Part shown: positions 7,865-16,160 of the stretch, piece after piece
How positions within the stretch are numbered: position 1 is the stretch's first letter
How the letters are laid out: each line of letters starts with the position of its first letter
Assembly: GCA_036278735.1 (NCBI GenBank)
Contig: DASUKM010000027.1
Span: 1-64,000, forward strand
Length of the DNA stretch: 64,000 nucleotides
Direction: 5' to 3'
DNA from: DASUKM01 sp036278735
Lineage (GTDB): Bacteria > Acidobacteriota > Vicinamibacteria > Vicinamibacterales > 2-12-FULL-66-21
Notes under the pieces: model-generated
Seen by the model: the letters and a program-made list of their open reading frames with translations, nothing else
Databases searched by the model: none
What the model was told of the DNA's origin: nothing
Program-made: the position numbers and the translations under genes

Positions 7865-9820
7865 TCAGCTCGCGGCCGCCAGTCCGGGCACCGGTTCGCG
7901 GCGCGCCGTGATCTCGGCCCGCGCGGCCCGGACGAACTCGTCGACCGGCCGCGATCCCTGGTCCCCCCCGCGGCGGCTGCGCACCGCGACAGTCCCTTCG
8001 GCGGCTTCGCGGTCCCCGGCCACCAGCATATAGGGAATCTTCTGGAGCTGCGCCTCGCGGATCTTATATCCAATCTTTTCCTGCCGCTCGTCGAGCTCGA
8101 CCCGGAGGCCGGCCGCCGCGAGGCGGTCGCGCACACCCCGGGCATACTCCAGATGCCGGTCCGCAATCGGCAGCACGATCGCCTGCACGGGCGCGAGCCA
8201 CAGCGGGAAGGCGCCGGCATAGTGCTCGATGAGCAGGGCGATAAAACGCTCGAAGCTCCCGAAAATCGCCCGATGAATGACGACCGGACGGTGCTCGGTG
8301 TTATCGGCCCCGATGTACTTCAGGTCGAAGCGCTGCGGCATCTGATAGTCGAGCTGAATCGTGGCGCACTGCCAGCTTCGCCCGATGGCGTCGGTGATGT
8401 CGAAATCCAGCTTCGGACCGTAGAAGGCGCCGTCTCCCTCGTTGACCGTGTACGCCTGATGCGCGGCGTCGAGTGCCTGGCGGAGCGCCGCCTCGGCGTG
8501 GTCCCACGTGGCAATCTCGCCGAGGAACTCGGCCGGACGCGTGGAGAGCTTCACGCTGTACGTCAGGTCGAAATCGGCATACACCCGCTGGACCAGCCGG
8601 AGCAGCCGCTCCACCTCGTCGGCAATCTGCGACTCCATCACGAAGCAGTGCGCATCGTCCTGCGAGAACTGGCGCACGCGCGTGAGGCCCGACAGCACGC
8701 CCGAGGCCTCGTTGCGATGCAGCGGTGTCTGCTCGTGGAAGCGCAGCGGCAGATCCTTGTAGCTGCGGAGCGCGCTCGCGAACACGAGGAAGTGCCCCGG
8801 GCAGTTCATCGCCTTCAGGCCCATCTCCTCGTCGTCGGACGACTTCACCAGAAACATGTTCTGCCGGTAATGCGCCCAGTGCCCGGACGTTTCCCAGAGC
8901 GCCTTGTTGAAGATGATCGGCGTCTTGACTTCCTGGTAGCCGGCCGGAAAGAGCACCTCGCGCATGTAATCGGCGAGCGTGTTGTAGAGCGTGGTGCCTT
9001 TGCCGAGCCAGAATGCCGAGCCGGGTGCCCACGGGTGAAAGGTGAAGAGCCCGAGCTCCTTCCCCAGCTTGCGATGGTCGCGCTTCTTCGCTTCCTCGAT
9101 GCGGCGCAGGTGGGCCTGCAGTTCCTTGTCCGACAGGAACGCCGTCCCGGAGATGCGCTGCATCGGCTGGTTCCGCGCGTCTCCCTTCCAGTACGCGTTG
9201 GACGTCGTCAGCAGCTTGAACGCCGTGAGGCGTCCGGTCGAGGGCACGTGCGGCCCGACGCAGAAGTCGACGAAGGTCTCGCGATCCTTGATCGTGTAGC
9301 ACGACACCTCGGACTGACCGGCCGTCTTCTCCTCGATCAACTGCACCTTCAGCGGCTCGCCGCGCGCGGCGAAGAAGCGGAGCGCTTCTTCGCGCGGCCA
9401 CATCTGCCGCTCGTACGGCAGGTCCTCTGCGGCGAGCGCCTTCATCTTCGCCTCGATCGCCTCGAGGTCCTCGGGCACGAACGGCCGGTCGACGATGAAG
9501 TCGTAGAAGAAGCCCTCGTCGGTCGCGGGTCCGATGCCGCACTGCGCGCCGGGGAACAGGGCCAGCACCGCGGCCGCGAGCAGATGGGCCGTGCTGTGCC
9601 GGTACAGCGCCAGCGCCTCGGGGCTGTCGGGCGTGACAATTCTCACGGACGCATCGGCGCGCAGCGGCGACGTCAAATCCAGGAGCCGGCCGTCGACGAC
9701 GGCGGCCAGCGCCACCCGCGCCAGACGCGGAGAGATCCCGGCCGCCACCTCGCCGGGGTTGGTGCCCGCGGGGACGACACGGCTCGAGCCGTCTGGCAGG
9801 GTGACAGAGATTTCACTCAT
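7865..9820 (-). CDS. thrS: threonyl-tRNA synthetase
   Basis: 651 residues from ATG 9818-9820 (MSEISVTLPDGSS). Domains: N-terminal TGS (about 1-62), the editing domain with HSTAHLLAAAVL and CVGPHVPSTG, the class II core with MNCPGHFL, RFHEQTPLHRNEASG and GPKLDFDITDAIGR, and an anticodon domain with QAIVLPIADRH. The Cys of MNCPGH and two later histidines are the catalytic zinc ligands. Usual length is about 640. The frame runs 30 codons further upstream without family similarity. Confidence 0.97.
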   Translation of the reverse strand: MSEISVTLPDGSSRVVPAGTNPGEVAAGISPRLARVALAAVVDGRLLDLTSPLRADASVRIVTPDSPEALALYRHSTAHLLAAAVLALFPGAQCGIGPATDEGFFYDFIVDRPFVPEDLEAIEAKMKALAAEDLPYERQMWPREEALRFFAARGEPLKVQLIEEKTAGQSEVSCYTIKDRETFVDFCVGPHVPSTGRLTAFKLLTTSNAYWKGDARNQPMQRISGTAFLSDKELQAHLRRIEEAKKRDHRKLGKELGLFTFHPWAPGSAFWLGKGTTLYNTLADYMREVLFPAGYQEVKTPIIFNKALWETSGHWAHYRQNMFLVKSSDDEEMGLKAMNCPGHFLVFASALRSYKDLPLRFHEQTPLHRNEASGVLSGLTRVRQFSQDDAHCFVMESQIADEVERLLRLVQRVYADFDLTYSVKLSTRPAEFLGEIATWDHAEAALRQALDAAHQAYTVNEGDGAFYGPKLDFDITDAIGRSWQCATIQLDYQMPQRFDLKYIGADNTEHRPVVIHRAIFGSFERFIALLIEHYAGAFPLWLAPVQAIVLPIADRHLEYARGVRDRLAAAGLRVELDERQEKIGYKIREAQLQKIPYMLVAGDREAAEGTVAVRSRRGGDQGSRPVDEFVRAARAEITARREPVPGLAAAS

Positions 9821-9903
9821 GATGGTGATGGCGGGCGCCCGCGGTCCGCCTTCGCGGCTCCGCCGCCATGGCGGACAACCTTCGGGTGTGGCTTGCCAGC
9901 CGT

Positions 9904-9933
9904 CGCTCACGCCCTCGTTGGCTCGCGTGAGCG
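9904..9933 (-). terminator. stem-loop between tRNA-Val and thrS
   Basis: CGCTCACG (9904-9911) pairs perfectly with CGTGAGCG (9926-9933) around a 14-base loop, just downstream of the tRNA on the minus strand. There is no T-tract, so it may be a processing or attenuation structure, or a fragment of a REP-like sequence (9850-9900 is also rich in CGGCGGAC palindromes), not a classical terminator. Confidence 0.35.
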
Positions 9934-9938
9934 AAGGT

Positions 9939-10014
9939 TGGTAGGCGCGGGTGGAGTCGAACCACTGACCTCCTGCGTGTCAAGCAGGCGCTCTAACCAC
10001 TGAGCTACGCGCCT
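9939..10014 (-). tRNA. tRNA-Val (anticodon GAC)
   Basis: The minus strand folds as a full cloverleaf. The 7-bp acceptor stem is AGGCGCG with CGCGCCT. The D arm is GCTC-AGTGGTTA-GAGC. The anticodon stem CCTGC/GCAGG holds loop TTGACAC (anticodon GAC, reading GUC and GUU). The T loop is TTCGACT, the discriminator base is A, and CCA is encoded. The outermost T-stem pair is an A-C mismatch. It lies 118 bases upstream of thrS. Confidence 0.95.
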
Positions 10015-10047
10015 ATGTCCTGAAAACACAGGCTTTGCCGAACAAGT

Positions 10048-10077
10048 AGTGTAACAAAGGGGTCGAACGGCGGTCAA
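10048..10077 (-). promoter_or_regulatory. sigma70-type promoter of tRNA-Val
   Basis: On the minus strand TTGACC (10072-10077) and TACACT (10048-10053) are separated by 18 bases, with the -10 about 33 bases before the mature tRNA 5' end. This is the clearest canonical promoter in the window and contrasts with the -10-only starts of many protein genes. Confidence 0.6.
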
Positions 10078-10139
10078 TGCGGATGGGCGGGAGGGGCAGG
10101 CCCGGCCTGGCCGGCGGGCCTGCGACCCGAACGGTCTGG

Positions 10140-10412
10140 CTAATTGAGCGCGGTCTTGAGCGCCTTGCCCGCGTTGAAGCGGACGACACGCCGCTTGGGA
10201 ATCTTGATCGACGCGCCCGTCTGCGGATTGCGGGCGAGCCGCGCTTTGCGCTGCGCCGTCTTGAAGGTGCCGAAACCGACGAACGTGATCGGCTGCCCCT
10301 TCTTCAACGACTTGGTGATCCCTTCGAAGAACGAATCGACCGCCGCCGCGGCATTCGTCTTCGTGATGCCCGTGTCCTGCGCGATCTTCGCGATGAGTTC
10401 CTGCTTGTTCAT
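10140..10412 (-). CDS. hup: HU-family DNA-binding protein
   Basis: 90 residues from ATG 10410-10412, preceded by a strong SD (GGAGGGG). MNKQELIAKIAQDTGITK, GFGTFKTAQRKAR and the DNA-arm signature RNPQTGASIKIP identify HU, a nucleoid protein that bends DNA. Standard length. It stands alone between tRNA-Val and the S41 gene. Confidence 0.95.
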   Translation of the reverse strand: MNKQELIAKIAQDTGITKTNAAAAVDSFFEGITKSLKKGQPITFVGFGTFKTAQRKARLARNPQTGASIKIPKRRVVRFNAGKALKTALN

Positions 10413-10531
10413 GTCCCCTCCGGAACGAGAGCAATCGCGCGAACCCGTCTCCCGCAAGGCTCCGCGCCGATCTGATGTGTGCAGCGGTTATACGCGAGCG
10501 ATCCCGGAGTGTCAAGAACTGATCGCGGCCG

Positions 10532-11710
10532 TTACGCCCCCTGGTTGCCGTGAATGCGCGCCATGGCGGCGTCGAGGACGGGATCGCCGGGGGGCGGCGT
10601 CGTCGTGTCGAAGTCGGGCGCCTCCGGTTGATCCACTTCGAGATCGGGCGCGAGCCCCTTGCCCTGAATGGGCTGGCCGGACGGCGTCAGGTACCGGGCA
10701 TAAGTGAGCCACAGGCCGCAGCCGTCGGGCAGGCGCACCAGCTTCTGGACGCCCGCGCGGCCGAGCGTCCGCTCGCCGACGAGATCGGCCCGCCGGTTGC
10801 CGTGGAGCGCCGCCGCGAACAGCTCGGCCGCGCCGGACGTGCCGGCCGTGACCAGCAGCGTGATCGGCGTCGTCATCGCGCCGTCCCCAGGCTTGGCCGC
10901 GAACGTCTGCCGCGGCGTCTGCTCGTTGCGCCCGGCTTCGATCGACAGCGTGCCCGACGGCACGAACAGGCGCGCCGCCTCGATGCCCGAGGCGAACGGC
11001 CCCTCCGCCGTATGCCGGATGTCGATCACCAGGTGCTTCGCGCCGCTCTTCGTCAGCGCTTCCGCTTCGCGTCTGAGTGTCGGCGCGATGCCGTCGTCGA
11101 ACGAGCCGATCCGGAGATAGCCGACGTCTCCCTGCACCATGTGACCGGTAACGATGGCCGGGGGGATTTTCTCGCGGACGAGATCGATCGTCTTCGGGTC
11201 CGCGGCGTTGCCGCGGATGACGAGCAGGCTGACCTTCGTGCCCGGCGCGCCGCGCAGCAGGCGCACGCCTTCGAACACCGACAGGTCGCGTGTCGGCTTG
11301 CCGTCGATCGCGCGCACGTAATCGCCGGTCTGCAACCCGGCATTGGCCGCCGGGGACCCGTCGCGCGCGGCGATGACGCGGAGATAGTACTGACGCGTCA
11401 GCTCGATGCCGACGTCGCCGTCCGGCAGCCGGTCGCCGCGCTCGACGGCGGTCGTCTCGGCTGCGTTGAGATACGCGCTGTCGGGATCGAGGCCGTCCGC
11501 CAGCCCGCGCAGGGCGCCGTCCATCACCGAGTCGACCTTCACCGGCTCGACATAACTGCTCGTGATCAAGCCGACGACGTCGCGGAACACGCGCAGATCG
11601 CGGATGTCCGCGTCGTCGGTCGCGGCGCGGCCACGGAGGCTGCCGAGCAGCACGAAGGCCAGCACCGGCATGGAGATGAACAGGACGGTAAATCGCGTTC
11701 TCGTGGTCAT
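10532..11710 (-). CDS. S41 C-terminal-processing-protease homologue lacking the catalytic Ser/Lys
   Basis: 392 residues: an N-terminal membrane anchor (about 8-24), an N-terminal helical part, a PDZ domain (about 95-165, AANAGLQTGDYVRAIDG) and an S41 domain ending in VGERTLGRAGVQ. Against E. coli Prc (S452/K477) the nucleophile position reads Gly293 in AGTSGAAELF and the lysine position reads Arg318; the 25-residue spacing is kept. It therefore looks like a pseudoprotease, though neighbouring Ser292 cannot be excluded as nucleophile. It lies 40 bases downstream of envC, the usual envC-ctpA pairing, and probably acts in envelope/peptidoglycan control. Confidence 0.85.
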   Translation of the reverse strand: MTTRTRFTVLFISMPVLAFVLLGSLRGRAATDDADIRDLRVFRDVVGLITSSYVEPVKVDSVMDGALRGLADGLDPDSAYLNAAETTAVERGDRLPDGDVGIELTRQYYLRVIAARDGSPAANAGLQTGDYVRAIDGKPTRDLSVFEGVRLLRGAPGTKVSLLVIRGNAADPKTIDLVREKIPPAIVTGHMVQGDVGYLRIGSFDDGIAPTLRREAEALTKSGAKHLVIDIRHTAEGPFASGIEAARLFVPSGTLSIEAGRNEQTPRQTFAAKPGDGAMTTPITLLVTAGTSGAAELFAAALHGNRRADLVGERTLGRAGVQKLVRLPDGCGLWLTYARYLTPSGQPIQGKGLAPDLEVDQPEAPDFDTTTPPPGDPVLDAAMARIHGNQGA

Positions 11711-11750
11711 CGAGGTGGCTCGATCGGAGCTGGGCGGTGAATGCCCGGAG

Positions 11751-12929
11751 CTAGGGCCGTTTCAACCATTGTAAGGGATCCACGGCGTGACCGTCGACGC
11801 GCAGTTCGAAATAGAGCGACGGGTTGCCGGCCGGATTGCGCCCGGTCAGCCCGATGGTCGTCGATGGATCGACCCGATCGCCGCGATGGACCTCGACCGA
11901 GCCGAGGTGGCCGTACAGCGAATACGTGCGATCCCCGTGATCGATGATGACGAGGTTGCCGTAGCCGGTGAACGGATCGGCGTACGCGACGGTCCCTTCG
12001 TGCACCGCGTGCACCGGACGCCCTTCGGCAAGCGACAGCTCGATCCCGTTGTGCACGACGGCCGTGCCGAACCGGTTCGGCGGCTGCCGCCCGAACCGCG
12101 AGACGACGACGCCGTCGGCGGGCCAGGGGACCGCTCCCTGAAAGGCGCGCAAGGGCAGCGAGACCGCAGTGGCCGGCCCCCCGGCCGCCAGGCGGGTGAG
12201 GGAGGCCTGCAGCCGCCGCTGCGCGTCCTGCAGCTCGCCGGTCATCTGGGCGTTGAGGTCGCGCCGCTGATCGATCGCGTCGACGAGCGCCGTGCGCGCC
12301 GCGAGGGCGCGATCGACGGCCGCGCGCGCGTCGGCGGCCCGCGCCTGCAGCCTGCGCGTGTCCTTCGCTTTCTTCTCGAGCGCCGTGCGCTCCGCCGCGA
12401 GCTGCGCGAGGGTCTGCCGGTGCGCGTCGAGGCGCTCGCGATCGAGCCGCCCCAGCGCGGCCGCGGTACGATACGCGCGGCCGAGATCGCGCACGTCGTC
12501 GACGTCGAGCAGCAGGCGCCAGTACCCGGCCCCGCCCATCTTGTACAACCGCACGAGCCGCGCTTCGACGTCGGGGCGCTGCCGATCGACCTCGGCCTGG
12601 AGCGCGGTCGCGTGCGCCGCGATGCCGGCGAGCTGCTGCCGCGTCTGCGCGAGGCTCCGCTGGACGCCGGACAGCTCTTCGGCCTTGATCTGACGATCGA
12701 CCTCGAGCTTGCGCAGTTCGACGAGGAGCGTCTGCTCCTGCGAGGCGAGCGAGTCCGACTCCTTCTGAAGTGCCGCGAGCCGGTCCGATGCCCGTGCGGC
12801 CAGCGCCTGCGTGTGTTCGGCATCGGCGCCCGGCTGCTGCGCCTGCGCCGTCACGACGGCACCCGCCAGCACCACGAGTATGGCGGACCGCCAGCCGCGG
12901 CCCAAACGCACGGCGAAGCTCTGGATCAT
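11751..12929 (-). CDS. envC: EnvC-like murein hydrolase activator with degenerate LytM domain
   Basis: 392 residues from ATG 12927-12929. A signal peptide (1-30, ends AVVTAQAQ) is followed by about 200 residues of coiled coil (40-250) and a LytM/M23 domain (280-392). The zinc site is degenerate: the HxxxD motif reads HNGIE (Glu for Asp) and the HxH of active enzymes reads SLY (residues 371-373). The protein should therefore activate amidases and not cut peptidoglycan itself, as known for EnvC. Divergent from ruvX, with a TATAAT about 10 bases before the start codon. Confidence 0.88.
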   Translation of the reverse strand: MIQSFAVRLGRGWRSAILVVLAGAVVTAQAQQPGADAEHTQALAARASDRLAALQKESDSLASQEQTLLVELRKLEVDRQIKAEELSGVQRSLAQTRQQLAGIAAHATALQAEVDRQRPDVEARLVRLYKMGGAGYWRLLLDVDDVRDLGRAYRTAAALGRLDRERLDAHRQTLAQLAAERTALEKKAKDTRRLQARAADARAAVDRALAARTALVDAIDQRRDLNAQMTGELQDAQRRLQASLTRLAAGGPATAVSLPLRAFQGAVPWPADGVVVSRFGRQPPNRFGTAVVHNGIELSLAEGRPVHAVHEGTVAYADPFTGYGNLVIIDHGDRTYSLYGHLGSVEVHRGDRVDPSTTIGLTGRNPAGNPSLYFELRVDGHAVDPLQWLKRP

Positions 12930-12939
12930 GGGACAGGGG

Positions 12940-12945
12940 ATTATA
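12940..12945 (-). promoter_or_regulatory. -10 hexamer of envC
   Basis: A perfect TATAAT on the minus strand ends 10 bases before the envC ATG. No convincing -35 is seen. Transcription would start about 3 bases before the ATG, giving a nearly leaderless mRNA. Confidence 0.5.
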
Positions 12946-12955
12946 GCGCGTGTGC

Positions 12956-12961
12956 TACGCT
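12956..12961 (+). promoter_or_regulatory. -10-like TANNNT of ruvX
   Basis: TACGCT lies 6 bases before the GTG start of ruvX and no SD is present. This spacing puts the transcription start on the start codon (leaderless mRNA). Confidence 0.4.
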
Positions 12962-12967
12962 GGCTTC

Positions 12968-13432
12968 GTGCGGGTGATGGCCGTCGATTACGGCGATCGG
13001 CGAATCGGTCTGGCGCTGTCGGACGTGACGGGACTCCTGGCGCGCCCGTGGAAGACGATCGAGCACGCCGGCGATCTGCCTGCCGCGGCGACGCGAGTGG
13101 CCGCCGACGTGCACGAGCTCGCGACTGAGGAGGACGGGCTCGGGCGCGTGGTCGTCGGCCTGCCGCGCCGGCTCGGCGGGGAACCCAACACGCAGACCGC
13201 ACGCGTCGAAACGTTTTGTGATCTGCTGCGCCAACGCGTCGACGTCGACGTGGTGCTGCAGGACGAACGGCTGAGCAGCCATGCCGCCGACGAGCTGCTC
13301 GCGCGCCGTGAGCGCGACTGGCGCCGCCGCAAGGCGCAGCTCGACGCCATGGCGGCCGCCGTCATTCTGCAGGATTTCCTCGACGGCCAGCCGGCACGTC
13401 GCGCTCCGGACCAGCCCCCCGAGGATCTGTGA
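12968..13432 (+). CDS. ruvX: RuvX/YqgF, RNase H-fold pre-16S rRNA nuclease
   Basis: 154 residues. The N-terminus VRVMAVDYGDRRIGLALSD is the family signature (catalytic Asp in DYG), followed by VVVGLPRRLGGEPNTQT and the terminal DAMAAAVILQDFL. YqgF processes the 16S rRNA 5' end. The GTG at 12968 places the fold at residue 1 and is preferred over the frame opening at 12950. The stop overlaps the mltG start (GTGA). Confidence 0.92.
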   Translation: MRVMAVDYGDRRIGLALSDVTGLLARPWKTIEHAGDLPAAATRVAADVHELATEEDGLGRVVVGLPRRLGGEPNTQTARVETFCDLLRQRVDVDVVLQDERLSSHAADELLARRERDWRRRKAQLDAMAAAVILQDFLDGQPARRAPDQPPEDL

Positions 13433-14460
13433 AGCGCCTGATCGCGGCCCTCATCGTGCTGCTGCTCATCGCCGCGGCAGTCGCGGCGGCGTGGATATGG
13501 ACTGGGGTCAACCGGCCGTACAAGGGGTACTCGGGAGTCGAGCAGTTCGTCGAGATTGCGCCCGGCGCTCCCCCCGGGCGAATCGGCCGCGCGCTCGTGC
13601 AGAGCGGTGTCGTGCGCGACATCCCGACCGTGCGGGCCGCGATCCTGCTGACGCACCAGGGGCGCCATCTGCAGGCGGGCGAGTATCGCTTCGACCATCC
13701 GATGAGCGCGCGGGACGTGATCGAAAAAATCGCGCGCGGCGAGGTGTACCTGCGGCCGCTCACGTTTCCCGAAGGATTGACGCTGCGGCAGATGGCCGCG
13801 CTGTTCGAGAGCAAGGGCTTCGGCAAGGCCGGCGACTTCGTCGCCGCGGCGTCAGACACGTCGTCGATCCGCGCGATCGATCCCCAGGCGACCGATCTCG
13901 AAGGCTATCTCTTTCCCGACACCTACCGTCTGCCGCGCACCGTCACGGCGGCGCAACTGGTCGGCCGGATGGTCGCGAACTTCAACAAGGCGCTGACCCC
14001 CGACGTCCGTCAGGCGGCGGCGGCGCACGGCCTGACCATCCGGGGGCTCGTGACGCTGGCGTCGATCGTCGAGAAGGAGACCGCGCGTCCCGACGAGCGT
14101 CCGCTCGTGGCGGCCGTCTACAGCAACCGCCTCCGGATCGGCATGGCGCTCCAATGCGATCCCACCGTGATCTACGCGCTCGCACGCGCGGACCAGTACA
14201 ACGGCAATCTGACCCGCGCCAATCTGCAGGTCGATTCTCCCTACAACACCTATCGGTACCCGGGACTGCCGCCCGGTCCGATCGCCTCGCCGGGGCGCGC
14301 CTCGCTCGTCGCCGCCGCCAATCCCGCCGACGTGCCGTACCTGTATTTCGTCAGCCGCAACGACGGCTCGCACGTCTTCGCGACCACGCTCGCCGAGCAC
14401 AATCGCAACGTGCAGCAGTATCAGATCAAATATTTCCACGACAAGCATCTCGGCCGCTGA
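13429..14460 (+). CDS. mltG: endolytic murein transglycosylase MltG
   Basis: 343 residues: a single N-terminal transmembrane helix (4-25), a LysM-like segment, and the YceG catalytic domain with TFPEGLTLRQM, TDLEGYLFPDTY, LASIVEKETARP (catalytic Glu about 215) and SPYNTYRYPGLPPGPI. MltG cuts nascent glycan strands at the inner membrane and limits their length. The GTG start overlaps the ruvX stop, so the two are translationally coupled. Confidence 0.95.
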   Translation: MKRLIAALIVLLLIAAAVAAAWIWTGVNRPYKGYSGVEQFVEIAPGAPPGRIGRALVQSGVVRDIPTVRAAILLTHQGRHLQAGEYRFDHPMSARDVIEKIARGEVYLRPLTFPEGLTLRQMAALFESKGFGKAGDFVAAASDTSSIRAIDPQATDLEGYLFPDTYRLPRTVTAAQLVGRMVANFNKALTPDVRQAAAAHGLTIRGLVTLASIVEKETARPDERPLVAAVYSNRLRIGMALQCDPTVIYALARADQYNGNLTRANLQVDSPYNTYRYPGLPPGPIASPGRASLVAAANPADVPYLYFVSRNDGSHVFATTLAEHNRNVQQYQIKYFHDKHLGR

Positions 14461-14512
14461 GCAGGCCGCGGCGGCCGCCGCGGCGCGAGAGGCCCCTGTC
14501 GTGAGATTGGCG

Positions 14513-15400
14513 CTACGCCCCGCCCCATTTCAGCTTGTCCCGCAACAGTTCGAAATAGCTGCGGCTGGGGGACCGGACCACGCCGATCGAGCGGCCGGCG
14601 CGGCGGATCGACACGACATCGGAGGCGCTGAGCCGGACGGCGAGCTGGCCGTCGAAGGTCACGAACACTTCTCCCTCCGAGTCGTCCATCACCGGCCGCA
14701 CGCGCACGTCGGCGGCGCCGGGGATGACCACGGGCCGGTTCGTCAGCGTGTGCGGCGCAATCGCGGTCAGGATCACCGCATCGAACGACGGATGGACGAT
14801 GGGGCCGCCGGCCGAGAGGTTGTACGCCGTCGAGCCCGTCGGACTCGCGACGATCAGGCCGTCGGCGTGCACACGCATCACCGACTGACCGTCGACCTCC
14901 ACGGCAATCTCGATGATCCGCGACATCGCCCCCTTCGTGATGACGATGTCGTTCAGGACGAGGTGATCGGTGGGGCCGTCCTCGTGCCCGACGATCCGGG
15001 CGGCGAGCATCATGCGCCGTTCGATCACCGCCGTGCCCGCGAGCGTCGCCGCGAGCGAGCCGTACAGCTCCGGCAGCGTGATCTCCGTCAGGAACCCGAG
15101 GCTGCCGAAATTGACGCCCAGGATGGGGATGTCGACCCCGGCCCGCGCGATCCGGGAGGCGGTCCGGATCAGGGTGCCGTCCCCCCCGAGCACGACGATC
15201 AAATCGCACACGCCGGGCAGATCGTCGGCCGTGCTCGTGGCGCGTCCCGGCGGCAGCCCCGCCAGCGCCGCGGTCTCCGTTTCGAAGACGACCTGCAGGT
15301 CGCGGGCTTCGAGCCATCCGGCGAGCTCCGCCAGCACGCTCGCGGCCGCCTCCAGGCGCCGCCTGGCCACGAGTCCGACGCGTGTCATCGAGTCAGTCAT
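14513..15400 (-). CDS. nadK: NAD kinase
   Basis: 295 residues. VVLGGDGTLIRT, NFGSLGFLTEI and ASPTGSTAYNLSAGG are the diagnostic ATP-NAD kinase motifs (GGDGT with the catalytic Asp). The enzyme makes NADP. The start ATG 15398-15400 overlaps the tlyA stop; an internal ATG at 15386-15388 (MTRVGLVARR) is an alternative. First downstream gene of the ymdB-xseA-xseB-ispA-tlyA operon and convergent with mltG. Confidence 0.96.
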   Translation of the reverse strand: MTDSMTRVGLVARRRLEAAASVLAELAGWLEARDLQVVFETETAALAGLPPGRATSTADDLPGVCDLIVVLGGDGTLIRTASRIARAGVDIPILGVNFGSLGFLTEITLPELYGSLAATLAGTAVIERRMMLAARIVGHEDGPTDHLVLNDIVITKGAMSRIIEIAVEVDGQSVMRVHADGLIVASPTGSTAYNLSAGGPIVHPSFDAVILTAIAPHTLTNRPVVIPGAADVRVRPVMDDSEGEVFVTFDGQLAVRLSASDVVSIRRAGRSIGVVRSPSRSYFELLRDKLKWGGA

Positions 15401-16160
15401 GCGGGTCGCGCCCGCGCCGGCGCCGCAGGTGCACGAAGAACTCGCGATTCCCTTCCGCACCCGCGATCGGCGATTCGAACGAGCCGGCGCGCTCCAATCC
15501 TAGCGCATCGGCGGCCGCCGTCACTTCGTCGACGACCCGCGCCTGGACCGCCGCGTCGCGGACGATGCCCCCTTTGCCGACCTCGCGGCGTCCGGCCTCG
15601 AACTGCGGTTTCACCAGCGCGACGACGTCCGCCTCCGGGCGCAAGAGCGCGACGATGGCCGGCAGCACCTGCCGCAGCGAGATGAACGACACGTCGACGG
15701 TGACCAGGTCGAACGCGCGGAGGCCGGCCGGGAGCTGACCGGGCGTGAGCGCGCGCGCGTTGACGTGTTCCAGCACGACGACCCGCGCGTCGGTGCGCAG
15801 CGTCCAATCGAGCTGCCCATGCCCGACGTCGAGCGCGACGACGCGCGCGGCGCCGCGCCGCAGCAACACGTCGGTGAACCCGCCGGTGGACGCTCCCACG
15901 TCGAGCGCGGTGCGCGCCGCCGGATCGATCCGAAACGCCTCCAGTGCCGCGGCCAGCTTCACGCCGCCGCGTCCGACGTACGGATGATCCGGCTGGACGA
16001 CGACGACGTCGGCCGTCGCGGCGACCGGGGCGCCGGCCTTCGTGACCTTCGCGCCGTCGACGCGTACGTGCCCGGCGAGGACGAGCGCCCGCGCGCGCTC
16101 GCGCGAAGCCGCGAGCCCCCGCTCGACGAGGATCGCGTCGAGGCGCTGTCGCGTCTTCAC
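15393..16160 (-). CDS. tlyA: TlyA-family rRNA 2'-O-methyltransferase
   Basis: 255 residues: an S4 RNA-binding domain (about 3-60, RLDAILVERGLAASRERAR) and an FtsJ-like methyltransferase (YVGRGGVKLAAALE, LDVGASTGGFTDVLL for SAM binding, VDVSFISLRQVLP, VKPQFEAGR). TlyA methylates 16S and/or 23S rRNA and doubles as a hemolysin-like protein in some bacteria. Start GTG 16158-16160 overlaps the ispA stop; the longer upstream frame is a shadow. Confidence 0.93.
   Translation of the reverse strand: MKTRQRLDAILVERGLAASRERARALVLAGHVRVDGAKVTKAGAPVAATADVVVVQPDHPYVGRGGVKLAAALEAFRIDPAARTALDVGASTGGFTDVLLRRGAARVVALDVGHGQLDWTLRTDARVVVLEHVNARALTPGQLPAGLRAFDLVTVDVSFISLRQVLPAIVALLRPEADVVALVKPQFEAGRREVGKGGIVRDAAVQARVVDEVTAAADALGLERAGSFESPIAGAEGNREFFVHLRRRRGRDPHD

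Noticed and set aside
9820..9938. T-box or attenuator leader of thrS
   Set aside because: No T-box core sequence or tRNA-like specifier loop; only REP-like palindromes are seen.
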